Assembly: GCF_022009635.1 (NCBI RefSeq)
Contig: NZ_CP091716.1
Span: 4,665,001-4,729,000, forward strand
Direction of reading: 5' to 3'
Length of the DNA: 64,000 nt
Source of the DNA: Variovorax paradoxus
GTDB taxonomy: Bacteria > Pseudomonadota > Gammaproteobacteria > Burkholderiales > Burkholderiaceae_C
The position numbers were made by a program, and so were the translations under genes. Positions within the stretch are counted from its first letter, which is position 1; the number at the start of each line of letters is the position of its first letter. Shown piece by piece: positions 8,721-17,711 of this stretch. The notes beneath the pieces were generated by a model, which searched no databases, was not told the origin of the DNA, and saw only the letters and a program-made list of their open reading frames with translations.

Positions 8721-9572
8721 ATGCCTCAAGCCCTGCGCACCGCCCTGCAAGAAACCCTGCTCGACTGGCAGGCCGATCTGCCCGATGAATGGCGGTCCGC
8801 GCTCGCCGCGGTGCACCTCGACTTCGAAGGCGTGGACGCGCAACTCGAACTCGAGGCCTGGGAGCCCGTCTTCCCCGCGCGCAAGGGCCGCCGCCTGCCC
8901 GGCATGCCGGCCGGCGCGCACATGCTCAAGGCCTTCGACAGCGTGATGCCCTCGAAGGTGCGCTGCCTGGTGCTGGGGCAGGACCCTTACCCTTCTATCG
9001 ACATCGCCACCGGCCGCGCCTTCGAAGTCGGCAACGTGGCGCAGTGGCGCGAGCTCGACAAGATGTTCACCAAGAGCATCCGCGCCTGGGTGCAGATGCT
9101 GGCCGAGGCCCGCACCGGCAATGCCGGCTACGGCGGCAGCTTCGCCAACTGGCCGCGCACGCTCGCGGACATCGAATCGGGCGCCCTGCCCTTCGAGACG
9201 CCCGCCGCGCTCAGCGACCGGTGGACGGACGACGGCGTGCTGCTGCTCAACACATCCTTCACGCTCAGCCGCTTCCAGGTGGCCATCGACCCGCACCAGT
9301 CGCACGGCCACCTGGTGCTGTGGAAGCCGCTGATCCAGGCGGTGCTGGCCCATCTGTCGAAGCGCGGCGAGCCGCTGGTCTGCATGGGCTTCGGCGCATC
9401 GGCCGCCGAAGCCTTCGCGGCCGCGGGCATCGGCGAGGGCCGCAACGGCAACGTCGCCTGCATCCTGCGCGAGCACCCCGCCTACGCCGACGCCGTGCTG
9501 GGCCTGCCCAACCCCTTTGCCCTGTGCAACACCCATCTGGCCGAGATGGGCAGCGCCCCCATCCACTGGTGA
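8721..9572 (+). CDS. Uracil-DNA-glycosylase-like protein
   Basis: The 283-residue protein contains VRCLVLGQDPYPS near residue 86, the water-activating motif of uracil-DNA glycosylases (GQDPYH in family 1), and DGVLLLNTSFTL near residue 173, matching the family LLLNxxLT motif. The third motif (HPSPLS in classical enzymes) is replaced by REHPAYAD, keeping only HP. It is longer than classical UDG (about 225 residues). It is the first gene of the nucleobase operon under the RutR-like regulator, which is unusual for a repair enzyme and may mean a different role. No strong Shine-Dalgarno is seen before the ATG. Confidence 0.75.
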   Translation: MPQALRTALQETLLDWQADLPDEWRSALAAVHLDFEGVDAQLELEAWEPVFPARKGRRLPGMPAGAHMLKAFDSVMPSKVRCLVLGQDPYPSIDIATGRAFEVGNVAQWRELDKMFTKSIRAWVQMLAEARTGNAGYGGSFANWPRTLADIESGALPFETPAALSDRWTDDGVLLLNTSFTLSRFQVAIDPHQSHGHLVLWKPLIQAVLAHLSKRGEPLVCMGFGASAAEAFAAAGIGEGRNGNVACILREHPAYADAVLGLPNPFALCNTHLAEMGSAPIHW

Positions 9573-9580
9573 CCACCCCA

Positions 9581-11206
9581 ATGAACGACAAGAACGACTA
9601 CGACTACATCATCGTGGGCGCGGGCTCCGCGGGCTGCGCCCTCGCCGCGCGGCTGAGCGCGCGCCCCGCCACGCGTGTGCTGCTGCTGGAGGCCGGCGGC
9701 AAGGACTCCAATCCGCTCTTTCGCCTGCCGATGCTGATGGGCAAGCTGTTCCAGTCGGGCATCTACAACTGGCACTTCCACACCGAGCCCGAGCCCAACC
9801 TCGACGGCCGCAAGATCTACTGGCCGCGCGGCAAGGTGCTGGGCGGCACGTCGACCATCAACGGCATGATCTACGTGCGCGGCGGCAAGCAGGACTACGA
9901 CGGCTGGGCCGCCATGGGCAACCCCGGCTGGTCGTACAAGGACGTGCTGCCCGCCTTCAAGCGCTCCGAAGGCCACATCCAGCGCGACGGCGTGTTCCAC
10001 AACGCCAAGGGCGAGCTCACCGTGTGCCGCGCGCGCGGCTGGAACGCGCTGCTCGACGTGTTCTGCGCGGCGGGCCAGCAGGCCGGCTATCCGCTCAACG
10101 ACGACTTCAACGGCGCCAGCCAGCTCGGCTTCGGCCGCTACGACTTCACCATCAGGAACGGCAAGCGCTGGTCGACTTCCTTCGCCTTCCTGCGCCCGGC
10201 GCTCAAGCGCAGCAACCTCAAGGTCGTGACCCGCGCGCGCACGCACAAGGTGCTGATCGAACGGGCCCGTGCCGTGGGCGTGTCCTACGAGGTGCAAGGC
10301 CAGATGCAGACGGTGCGCGCGCGCAAGGAAGTGATTCTTTGCGCCGGCGTGGTCGGCTCGCCGCACCTGCTCATGCTGTCGGGCATCGGCCCGAAGGACG
10401 AGCTGGAGCAGCACGGCATTGCGGTGCTCAAGCCGCTGCCCGGCGTGGGCGGCAACCTGCAGGACCATGTGGACTGCGTCATGTCCTATGAGTGCAAGCA
10501 GCCCGTCACGCTCTACAAGGACCTGCGCTTCGACAAGATCGCGTTCTCCGTGGTGCAGGGCATGCTGTTCGGCGAGGGCATCACCACCACCTTTCCCTAC
10601 GAGGCCGGCGCCTTCATCAAGACATCGCCCGAACTCGCGAACCCCGACGTGCAGCTGCACTTCATGCCCGCGCTGGAGAAGACGGCCAACCTGTACTTTC
10701 CCAACCCGTTCAAGAAGAGCACGGTCGAGGCCAAGCACGGCTTCACCCTGCGCGTAGGGCCGGTCAACCCGAACAGCAAGGGCCGCATCCGGCTGCGCTC
10801 GGGCCGCCCGACCGACGCACCGATGATTCAGCCCAACTACCTGGACACCGAGTTCGACCGCAAGACCATGGTCGATGCGATCCGCGCCACGCGCCGCATC
10901 ATCGACCAGCCCGCGTTCGACGACTACCGTGGCAAGGAAATTGCACCGGGCCCCGACAAGCAGAGTGACGAAGACCTCGTCGCCTGGCTGCGCGCCACCG
11001 CCATGACCACCTTCCACCCCGTGGGCACCTGCAAGATGGGCCACGACGAACTGGCCGTGGTCGACCACCGCCTCAAGGTGCACGGCATCGAGGGCCTGCG
11101 CGTGGCCGACGCCTCGATCATGCCGGTCATCTCGAGCGGCAACACCAATGCCCCGGCCATCATGATCGGCGAGAAGTGCGCCGAATTCATCCTGGCCGGC
11201 CAATAG
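9581..11206 (+). CDS. GMC-family FAD oxidoreductase
   Basis: A 541-residue flavoprotein of the glucose-methanol-choline family. It shows the N-terminal dinucleotide-binding sequence YIIVGAGSAGCALAARL, the GMC signature LGGTSTINGMIYVRG, a second signature near SGIGPKDELEQHGI, and the catalytic-histidine region TFHPVGTCKMG near the end. It oxidises an alcohol; the substrate cannot be read from sequence. A GTG at 9569 overlapping the previous stop (GTGA) is an alternative start four codons upstream. It belongs to the RutR-like-controlled operon. Confidence 0.88.
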   Translation: MNDKNDYDYIIVGAGSAGCALAARLSARPATRVLLLEAGGKDSNPLFRLPMLMGKLFQSGIYNWHFHTEPEPNLDGRKIYWPRGKVLGGTSTINGMIYVRGGKQDYDGWAAMGNPGWSYKDVLPAFKRSEGHIQRDGVFHNAKGELTVCRARGWNALLDVFCAAGQQAGYPLNDDFNGASQLGFGRYDFTIRNGKRWSTSFAFLRPALKRSNLKVVTRARTHKVLIERARAVGVSYEVQGQMQTVRARKEVILCAGVVGSPHLLMLSGIGPKDELEQHGIAVLKPLPGVGGNLQDHVDCVMSYECKQPVTLYKDLRFDKIAFSVVQGMLFGEGITTTFPYEAGAFIKTSPELANPDVQLHFMPALEKTANLYFPNPFKKSTVEAKHGFTLRVGPVNPNSKGRIRLRSGRPTDAPMIQPNYLDTEFDRKTMVDAIRATRRIIDQPAFDDYRGKEIAPGPDKQSDEDLVAWLRATAMTTFHPVGTCKMGHDELAVVDHRLKVHGIEGLRVADASIMPVISSGNTNAPAIMIGEKCAEFILAGQ

Positions 11207-11233
11207 AAACCAGGACAGCAGGAGCACTCCGAA

Positions 11234-11554
11234 ATGATCGTCGAACACCGCCTCTACACCTTCCGCCCCGGCACCATCGACCAGTGGCGCGAGAAGTACG
11301 AACGCGAGGGCCTGCCGGTGCAGAAGCGCCACCTCAACAAGTTCGTGGGCCTGTACATCTCCGAGATCGGCCGGCTGCACACATCGGTGCTGATCTGGGC
11401 CTACGACAGCCTGGCCGACCGCGAGGCGCGCCGCGCCGCCATGTACGCCGACCCCGAGTGGCAGTCCTTCATCAAGAGCGTGTGGGCGCTGGACGCCATC
11501 CAGAGCCAGGACGTGATGATCATGAACCCCGCCCCCAGCTCGCCGACGCCCTGA
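11234..11554 (+). CDS. NIPSNAP-family protein
   Basis: A 106-residue protein with the NIPSNAP pattern: EHRLYTFRPGTIDQW at the start, an aromatic-rich middle (FVGLYISEIGRLHTSVLIWAYDSL) and R-x-x-x-Y-x-DPEWQSF. These dimeric ferredoxin-like folds occur in many catabolic operons; their biochemical role is not settled. A GGAG sequence lies upstream of the ATG. It sits between the GMC oxidoreductase and the importer genes, 27 bases after the former, so it is probably co-transcribed. Confidence 0.85.
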   Translation: MIVEHRLYTFRPGTIDQWREKYEREGLPVQKRHLNKFVGLYISEIGRLHTSVLIWAYDSLADREARRAAMYADPEWQSFIKSVWALDAIQSQDVMIMNPAPSSPTP

Positions 11555-11614
11555 GCGCGCACTTCTTCCCGTCAGCAATTTCGTTCGCCAGTTCTTCAAC
11601 CGAGAGATATCCGC

Positions 11615-12667
11615 ATGACAAGCAACGCATCCTCCCGCACCGCCACGCCCCGCCGGCAGATCCTGAAAGCCGCGGCCGGCCTTGGCGGCGTCGCCATGGC
11701 CAGCGCCCTCTATCCGCTGATCGCGAATGCCAAGGGCGGGCTGATCGCGCTGGTGCACACGCAGGCCGCTGGCGACGCCAGCGCCGTGGACGCCATGATT
11801 GCGCGGCTCAAGCTGCTGGGCAAGGAAACGGGTATGCAGACGCGCGCCATCTACGCAAAGGACCCGTCGACCTACGAGACCATCTTCCGCACGCTGGGCG
11901 ACGCCGGCGCGGCCATCATCGTCTCCACCTTCAACGAAGTGACCGAGCCCTTCAAGGCGCTCGCGCCCAAGTACCCGAAGACGCAGTGGCTGCAGCTTTT
12001 CGGCGACGAGATGAAGCCCGCCATCCCGAACGTGACCACCGTCTCGTACGACTACTACCTGGGCACTTACCTGGCCGGCATCTTCGCGGGCCGCATGTCG
12101 ACCACGGGCAAGATCGGCTTCATCGGCGGCATGTCGATCCCGCCGCTGAACGCCGACTACAACGCCTTCAAGGCCGGCGTGCTGTCGGTGCGCAAGGACG
12201 CCACGGTCACGGTGGCTTTCGCGGGCTCGTTCCAGGACCCGGTGAAGGGCCGAGAGATCGCCACGCAGATGTTCAACGGCGGCATCGACTTCATCCAGAC
12301 CGACGCCGCCGCCACCGACGCGGGCATCATCGCCGCCGCCAACGACAAGCCGGGCCGCCTGCTGAGCTGCCTCGACCCCGCGCAGTACCCGCAGGGCCCG
12401 AAGACGCTGATCTCCATCGTCAGCCTGCATTTCGGCAAGTCGCTCTACGACGAAGCCAACAAGATCCTCAAGAACGGCAAGGGCGGCGCGCACCTGAACA
12501 CAGGCCTGGGCACCGGCGTGGTCGGGCTGGAGCTGTCGCCGCTGTTCCAGAAGGAAGGCGACAAGGCGGTGGCCGCCAAGGCCGAGAAGGTGATGGCCGA
12601 GATCCGCACCGCGCAGGCGGCCATCCTGAGCGGCGCCCTGAAGGTGCCTTTCAACACCGTTCTCTGA
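11615..12667 (+). CDS. BMP-family (nucleoside-type) ABC substrate-binding protein
   Basis: The 350-residue receptor begins with a twin-arginine-containing export signal (TPRRQILKAAAGLGGVAMASAL) and continues with the Bmp/Med/PnrA fold: IVSTFNEVTEPFKALAPKYPKTQWLQLFGD, SYDYYLGTYLAGIFAGRMS, GKIGFIGG and FIQTDAAATDAGIIAAA. Known members bind purine nucleosides or related bases. With the following ATPase and two permeases it makes a complete importer. Ligand is inferred from family and from the deaminase at the operon end. Confidence 0.85.
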   Translation: MTSNASSRTATPRRQILKAAAGLGGVAMASALYPLIANAKGGLIALVHTQAAGDASAVDAMIARLKLLGKETGMQTRAIYAKDPSTYETIFRTLGDAGAAIIVSTFNEVTEPFKALAPKYPKTQWLQLFGDEMKPAIPNVTTVSYDYYLGTYLAGIFAGRMSTTGKIGFIGGMSIPPLNADYNAFKAGVLSVRKDATVTVAFAGSFQDPVKGREIATQMFNGGIDFIQTDAAATDAGIIAAANDKPGRLLSCLDPAQYPQGPKTLISIVSLHFGKSLYDEANKILKNGKGGAHLNTGLGTGVVGLELSPLFQKEGDKAVAAKAEKVMAEIRTAQAAILSGALKVPFNTVL

Positions 12668-12683
12668 CCGCCGCTACTACAGC

Positions 12684-14246
12684 ATGAACAGCAGTTCCTC
12701 GACCGGCGGGAGCAGCCCTGCGCGCCCTGCGCTGGTGCTCGACGGCGTCACCGTGCAATACGACACCGTGAAGGCGTTGTCGGACGTTTCCATCGCTTTC
12801 GAGGAAGGCCGGATCCACGCGGTGGTCGGCCAGAACGGCGCGGGCAAGACCACCTTCGCCCGCGTCTGCTCCGGCCTGGTGAAACCCACGCAGGGGCGCG
12901 TGCGCATCGGCGAGCACGAGATCCGCACCGGCCACGTGAACGCCGCGCGCGCGGCCGGCGTCGAACTGGTGCACCAGAGCTTCGCGCTGCCCGCGTCGTT
13001 CACCGTCGCGCAGGCGATGGAGTTCGGCGCCACGCGGCACGGCGGCCTGTTCACCGCGCGCCAGCTCGAGAAGCGCTGGCAGGCGCACCTCGACGGCCTG
13101 GGCCTTTCGGTGAGCCCGCGCGAGGTGATCCGCAACCTGCCCATCGAGACGCAGCAGGGCATCGAGATCGCCCGCGCGCTGGTCACCGACGCGCGCGTGC
13201 TGATCCTGGACGAGCCCACTGCCGTGCTCGCGCCGGCCGGCGTGGAGACGCTGTTCGAGCGCATCCGCATCCTGAAGAAGCGCGGCGTGACCGTCGTGCT
13301 CATCCTGCACAAGATCCGCGAAATGATGGCCATCGCCGACACCGTGAGCGTGCTGCGCCGCGGCGAGCACGTCACCGGCCCGGTGCCGTGCGCATCGATA
13401 GGCGCGGCCGAACTGAGCGAATGGATCATGGGCGATGCCAAGGCGCCGCAAGCCGCGGCGCAGTCCGCCGTGCCGACGCCGCGCACCCAAGACAGGCTCA
13501 CCGCCCCCGCCGTTCTGCGCCTGCGCAATCTCTCGACCCGGCCCGATGCCGAAGGCACGGCGCTGAACGACGTGAGCCTCGACGTGCGCGCGGGCGAGAT
13601 CATCGGCATCGCGGGCGTCGAAGGCAACGGCCAGCGCACGCTGGTGCGCGCCATCGCCGCGCTGGCCGGCACCGCATCGGGCACGCTCGAATTCGGCGGC
13701 AAGGACATGACCCACAGCGACCTCGCCACGCGGCGTGCGGCGGGCCTGCGCATCATCCCCTTCGAGCGCAATGTGGAGGGCCTCTCGCTGAGCAGCAGCC
13801 TGTGGGAGAACTGGTCGATGGGCCGGCTGCTGCAGGGTGGGCTGCTGTCGTTCGCGCGGCCCAAGAAGCTGCAGGCCGAATGCGACACCGCGCTTGCGCA
13901 GTGGGACGTGCGCTACGCCAACTGCGCACAGCCAGCGGGCTCGCTCTCGGGCGGCAATGCACAGAAAGTGATCTTCGCGCGCGAGGTGGACCAAAGCGCC
14001 CGCCTCGTCATCGCGGCGCAACCCACGCGCGGCCTGGACATCGGCGCCACCGCCTATGTGTGGAAAGCGCTGCGGCAGGCGCGCGACCGGGGCGCGGCCA
14101 TCATCCTCATCTCGTCCGATCTGGACGAGCTCTTCGACATCAGCGACCGCGTGCTGGTCATGCTGCGCGGGCAGGTGGTCGGCGAATATGGCGCGCCCTA
14201 CGACCTGCGCCAGGTCGGCCAGGCGATGGTGGGAGCGCACGCATGA
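12684..14246 (+). CDS. Two-domain ABC ATPase of nucleoside importer
   Basis: The 520-residue protein holds two ABC modules. The first has Walker A GQNGAGKTT near residue 51 and Walker B LILDEPT. The second has the degenerate Walker A GVEGNGQRT and a clean signature LSGGNAQKV, the arrangement seen in RbsA- and YufO-type ATPases. It drives import with the two permeases that follow; its stop overlaps the first permease start (ATGA). The first module's signature (LPIETQQGIEIARAL) is weak, as is common in this family. Confidence 0.9.
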   Translation: MNSSSSTGGSSPARPALVLDGVTVQYDTVKALSDVSIAFEEGRIHAVVGQNGAGKTTFARVCSGLVKPTQGRVRIGEHEIRTGHVNAARAAGVELVHQSFALPASFTVAQAMEFGATRHGGLFTARQLEKRWQAHLDGLGLSVSPREVIRNLPIETQQGIEIARALVTDARVLILDEPTAVLAPAGVETLFERIRILKKRGVTVVLILHKIREMMAIADTVSVLRRGEHVTGPVPCASIGAAELSEWIMGDAKAPQAAAQSAVPTPRTQDRLTAPAVLRLRNLSTRPDAEGTALNDVSLDVRAGEIIGIAGVEGNGQRTLVRAIAALAGTASGTLEFGGKDMTHSDLATRRAAGLRIIPFERNVEGLSLSSSLWENWSMGRLLQGGLLSFARPKKLQAECDTALAQWDVRYANCAQPAGSLSGGNAQKVIFAREVDQSARLVIAAQPTRGLDIGATAYVWKALRQARDRGAAIILISSDLDELFDISDRVLVMLRGQVVGEYGAPYDLRQVGQAMVGAHA

Positions 14247-15277
14247 CGGCCTCGCGCGTACTGCCCGTGCTGCGGGTGGTGGTTTTCGTCTGCTTCGCGC
14301 TGCTGCTGTGCGCGCTCGCCTTCATGGGCGCCGGGCTCGACGTGGGCGAACTGTTCACCGGCATCCTCGACGGCGCCTTCCTGCGCGACGGCGCGGTGCA
14401 CCAGGGCCTGCGCTGGGCCATGCCGCTGTTCATCACGGCCACCGGCGTGGCCATCGCGTTCCGCGCGGGCTTCTTCAACATCGGCGCGCAGGGGCAGTTC
14501 TATGTCGGCTCCATTTTCGCGGCCTTCACCGCCGAGTGGCTCGCGGGCGGACCGGCCTGGCTGGTGGTCGCATGCTGCCTGCTCGCGGGCATGCTGGGCG
14601 GCGCGCTGTGGGCCATGTGGCCCGGCCTCCTGCGCCTGCGCTCGGGCACCGACGAGGTCATCACCACGCTGATGGGCAACTTCCTTGCCGGGCTGCTGCT
14701 GGTGTACGTGACCTCCGGGCCGTTGAAAGACCCGACGGGCTCCGGCCAGCAGGCGTCGAGCCGGCCCATCGCCGACGCCTACCGCATCTCCGATTCGCTG
14801 GGCGTGTCGCCGCTGATCGTGGTGCTCACGCTGCTGGTGTTCGCGCTGTCGTGGCTGCTGGCCAACCGCACCGCCCTGGGCATCGTCGCCAACCTCGCGG
14901 GGCGCAACCCGACGATGGTGGCGTGGCAGGGTGCGCGGGTCGGGCGCATCGGCCTTTTCAGCTTCCTGGTGAGCGGCGCGCTGGCCGGGCTGGCCGGCGG
15001 CATCGAGCTGCTGGGGCCGAACGGCCGGCTGGCCAGCGGCTTCCTGCCCGCGCACGGCTTCACGGCCATCCTGATCGCGCTGGTGGCGCAACTCACCATC
15101 GTCGGCACCGCCGTGTCCGCTCTCTTCTTCGGCGCGCTGGCGTCGGCGGCGCTGTACCTGCCGGTGATGGCCGGCATGCCCGCGGCGGCCATCGAGGTCA
15201 TCAACGCCACCATCGCCCTGTTCATCACGTCCCGCGCCAAGTGGCTGGACAAGCTCCTGACCCGAAAGCCCGCATGA
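14243..15277 (+). CDS. ABC permease, nucleoside/ribose type (first)
   Basis: A 344-residue inner-membrane protein with about nine hydrophobic segments. The block GVAIAFRAGFFNIGAQGQFYVGSIFAA near residue 72 and SGTDEVITTLMGNFLAGLLL near residue 134 are typical of BPD_transp_2 permeases such as YufP. It pairs with the next gene to form the channel. ATGA overlaps exist on both sides, which shows translational coupling through the importer genes. Confidence 0.88.
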   Translation: MTASRVLPVLRVVVFVCFALLLCALAFMGAGLDVGELFTGILDGAFLRDGAVHQGLRWAMPLFITATGVAIAFRAGFFNIGAQGQFYVGSIFAAFTAEWLAGGPAWLVVACCLLAGMLGGALWAMWPGLLRLRSGTDEVITTLMGNFLAGLLLVYVTSGPLKDPTGSGQQASSRPIADAYRISDSLGVSPLIVVLTLLVFALSWLLANRTALGIVANLAGRNPTMVAWQGARVGRIGLFSFLVSGALAGLAGGIELLGPNGRLASGFLPAHGFTAILIALVAQLTIVGTAVSALFFGALASAALYLPVMAGMPAAAIEVINATIALFITSRAKWLDKLLTRKPA

Positions 15278-16176
15278 CAGACACGCTCGTCTCCATCCTG
15301 ATCTCCGGCACGCCGCTGATCTACGTCACGCTGGCCGGCGTGCTGGCGCAGCGCGCGGGCATCTGGAACCTGGGCCTGGAAGGGCTGATGATCATCGGCA
15401 GCTGCGCGCTCATCGTCGGCATCGTGCAGACCGGCTCGTTCGCGCAGGCCATGCTGATCGCGGTGGGGCTGTGCGTGGCGGCATCGGCGCTGCTGTGGTG
15501 GGTGGTCGAACGGCTCAAGGCCAACCCGATCATCGCGGGGCTGGGCCTGACGGGGCTGGGCCTGGGCGGCACTTCTCTGGCCATCCAGGCGCTGTACGAC
15601 AGCGAAGCCACGGTGACGGCACCGTTCGGCATTCCCAAGCTCAACAGCCTGTTCGGCGCCGACCTGGGGCCGTTCGGCGGTCTCTCGGTGTTCGTGCTGC
15701 TGATGCCGGTGGCGGTGTGGCTGGTGTGGCTGCTGCTCGAGCGCACCCGGCTGGGCCTGCAGATGTCGGCTTCGGGCGAGCATCCGTTCGCGGCGCGCAG
15801 CGTGGGCGTGAACCCCAGCCGCATGCGCCTGCTGGCATTGGCGCTCGGCGGGGTGCTGTGCGCCATCGGCGGCGCCGAGCTGGCCGGCGGCAGCCTGCAG
15901 ATCTTCTCGCAGAACATGACGGCGGGCCGCGGCTTCATGGCCTTCGCGGCGGTGATCTTCGGCGCCGGCGGCGCGCTGGGCGCCACGGCGGCGGCGCTGT
16001 TCTTCGCGGTGGTGTCGGCATTGGGCATCCGCGCGCAGCTGGTGTATGGCGGCGCGATCTCCAACGATCTGCTGCAGTCGCTGCCCTACCTGGCGACCAT
16101 TTTCGGCGTATGGCTCAGCACCAGGCTGCGCGGCGGGCTGGGCTCGATCCGGGGCACGGCCGAAATGCGCGACTGA
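15274..16176 (+). CDS. ABC permease, nucleoside/ribose type (second)
   Basis: A 300-residue BPD_transp_2 permease. It begins with TLVSILISGTPLIYVTLAGVLAQRAGIWNLGLEGLMIIG, the family's N-terminal block, and has later membrane spans and a short basic tail. It resembles YufQ, the second permease of guanosine/nucleoside importers. The start overlaps the previous stop. The next gene, an amidohydrolase, starts 11 bases downstream. Confidence 0.88.
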   Translation: MTDTLVSILISGTPLIYVTLAGVLAQRAGIWNLGLEGLMIIGSCALIVGIVQTGSFAQAMLIAVGLCVAASALLWWVVERLKANPIIAGLGLTGLGLGGTSLAIQALYDSEATVTAPFGIPKLNSLFGADLGPFGGLSVFVLLMPVAVWLVWLLLERTRLGLQMSASGEHPFAARSVGVNPSRMRLLALALGGVLCAIGGAELAGGSLQIFSQNMTAGRGFMAFAAVIFGAGGALGATAAALFFAVVSALGIRAQLVYGGAISNDLLQSLPYLATIFGVWLSTRLRGGLGSIRGTAEMRD

Positions 16177-16187
16177 GCAGGCAGCAC

Positions 16188-17711
16188 ATGACGACCACGC
16201 CAGCCCTCACCCTGATCCGCGGCGCCGAGGTACTGACCATGGCCGGCCCGCAAGGCACGCAGCCCGTGCATGCCGACCTGCTGCTGCGGGACGGCAGGAT
16301 CGAAGCCATCGGCCCCGGCCTGCCCGTGCCGCCGGTGTGCACGCTCGTCGAGGCGCACGGCAAGCTGCTGATGCCAGGCCTCGTCAACGCGCACACGCAT
16401 TCGAGCGAGACCTTCTTCAAGGGCCGCTACGAAGGCATGCCGCTGGAAACCTGGCTGCTGTATGCCTACACCTACCTCGGCGGCGGCCCCATTCCCGACC
16501 GGCTGCTGTACCTGCGCACGCTGCTGCTCGCCATGCAGTCGCTGAAAAGCGGCGTGACCACCCTGTGCGACGACTTCTTCGACCCGATGGCGCACGGCAT
16601 CGACCGGCTCGGCATCGTGTTCCAGGCGTACCGCGACGCGGGCATCCGGGTCAACGTGTCGAGCGCGGTGCTCAACACGCCCGTGCTCGACTCCACGCCC
16701 TTCGGCCACGAGCTGTTCCCCGAACACCTGAGCGCGCAGCTGAAATTCGGCGCGCCGACCACGGCCGCCGACTACACGGCGTATTGCGAAGAGGCGTTCA
16801 GGCAGTTCCACGGGCAAGCCGATGGCCGCCTGCGCTTCGCCATCACGCCCTCGGCGCCGCAGCGCTGCACCGTCGACATGCTGCAGGCCTGCCACGCGCT
16901 GGCGGTGCGGCACGGCGTGCCGCTGCACACACACCTGCTCGAAACGAAGGTGCAGGCCGTGGCGGGCCAGATGTTCTACGGCAAGACGCTGGTGGCGCAC
17001 ATGCACGACATCGGCATCCTCGACCGCCACGCCACGCTGGCCCATGCCATCTGGCTCACCGACGCCGATGTCGCGCGCATGGGCGAAGCCGGCTGCACCG
17101 TGGTGCACAACCCGCTGAGCAACCTGAAGCTGGGCTCGGGCCTTTCGCCGATCCGCAAGCTGCTGGATGCGGGCGTGCGCATCGGGCTGGGCACCGACGG
17201 CCTTTCTTCGAACGACAGCGCGCGCGTGTTCGACCTGATGCGCTTCGCCGCGCTGATGCACAACGGCCCAGCCTCCGACGCGGCCGAATGGCCGGTCGCA
17301 GCCGAGGTGCTGAAGATGGCCACCATCGACGGCGCGCGCACCGCGCTGCTCGACGACACGACCGGTTCGCTCGAGGTCGGCAAGGCCGCCGACCTGCTGA
17401 TGCTGGGCATGGACAACGACAACTTCAGGCCACGCAACGACATCGCCAGGCAGCTTGTGTATTGCGAGAACGGCAGCTCGGTCGAACTCGTCATGGTGGG
17501 CGGCCGGGTCGTCTCGCAGGGCGGCCGGCTGCACACCGTCGACGAAACGGCGGTGTGGGCCGAGCTGGACGAACTGCTGCCAGCCTACCTGCGGGAACAC
17601 GGCAAGTGGGAAGCCGCCAACCAGGTGTTCGAGCCCTGCTTCGCCGAGGTGATCCGGCGGTGCAAGGCAGTCGATCTTCCCGGTCTCCCGCGGTTCACAC
17701 CGGCGGCTTAG
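16188..17711 (+). CDS. TRZ/ATZ-family amidohydrolase (8-oxoguanine/guanine deaminase-like)
   Basis: A 507-residue metal-dependent hydrolase. Metal ligands are visible as NAHTHSSET near residue 64, HTHLLETK near 246, TLAHAIWL and GTDGLSSND (catalytic Asp). This set matches the deaminases that act on purines, triazines or pterins (SsnA, TrzN, 8-oxoguanine deaminase). Following a nucleoside-type importer, it most likely deaminates an imported base. Last gene of the operon; its end overlaps the convergent hydrolase gene by 17 bases. Confidence 0.82.
   Translation: MTTTPALTLIRGAEVLTMAGPQGTQPVHADLLLRDGRIEAIGPGLPVPPVCTLVEAHGKLLMPGLVNAHTHSSETFFKGRYEGMPLETWLLYAYTYLGGGPIPDRLLYLRTLLLAMQSLKSGVTTLCDDFFDPMAHGIDRLGIVFQAYRDAGIRVNVSSAVLNTPVLDSTPFGHELFPEHLSAQLKFGAPTTAADYTAYCEEAFRQFHGQADGRLRFAITPSAPQRCTVDMLQACHALAVRHGVPLHTHLLETKVQAVAGQMFYGKTLVAHMHDIGILDRHATLAHAIWLTDADVARMGEAGCTVVHNPLSNLKLGSGLSPIRKLLDAGVRIGLGTDGLSSNDSARVFDLMRFAALMHNGPASDAAEWPVAAEVLKMATIDGARTALLDDTTGSLEVGKAADLLMLGMDNDNFRPRNDIARQLVYCENGSSVELVMVGGRVVSQGGRLHTVDETAVWAELDELLPAYLREHGKWEAANQVFEPCFAEVIRRCKAVDLPGLPRFTPAA

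Noticed and set aside
9482..12493. Long open frame of about 1000 codons on the minus strand opposite the GMC oxidoreductase
   Set aside because: It is the antisense shadow caused by high GC; its composition is His/Arg/Ala/Val-rich with no domain, and the plus strand holds well-supported genes.
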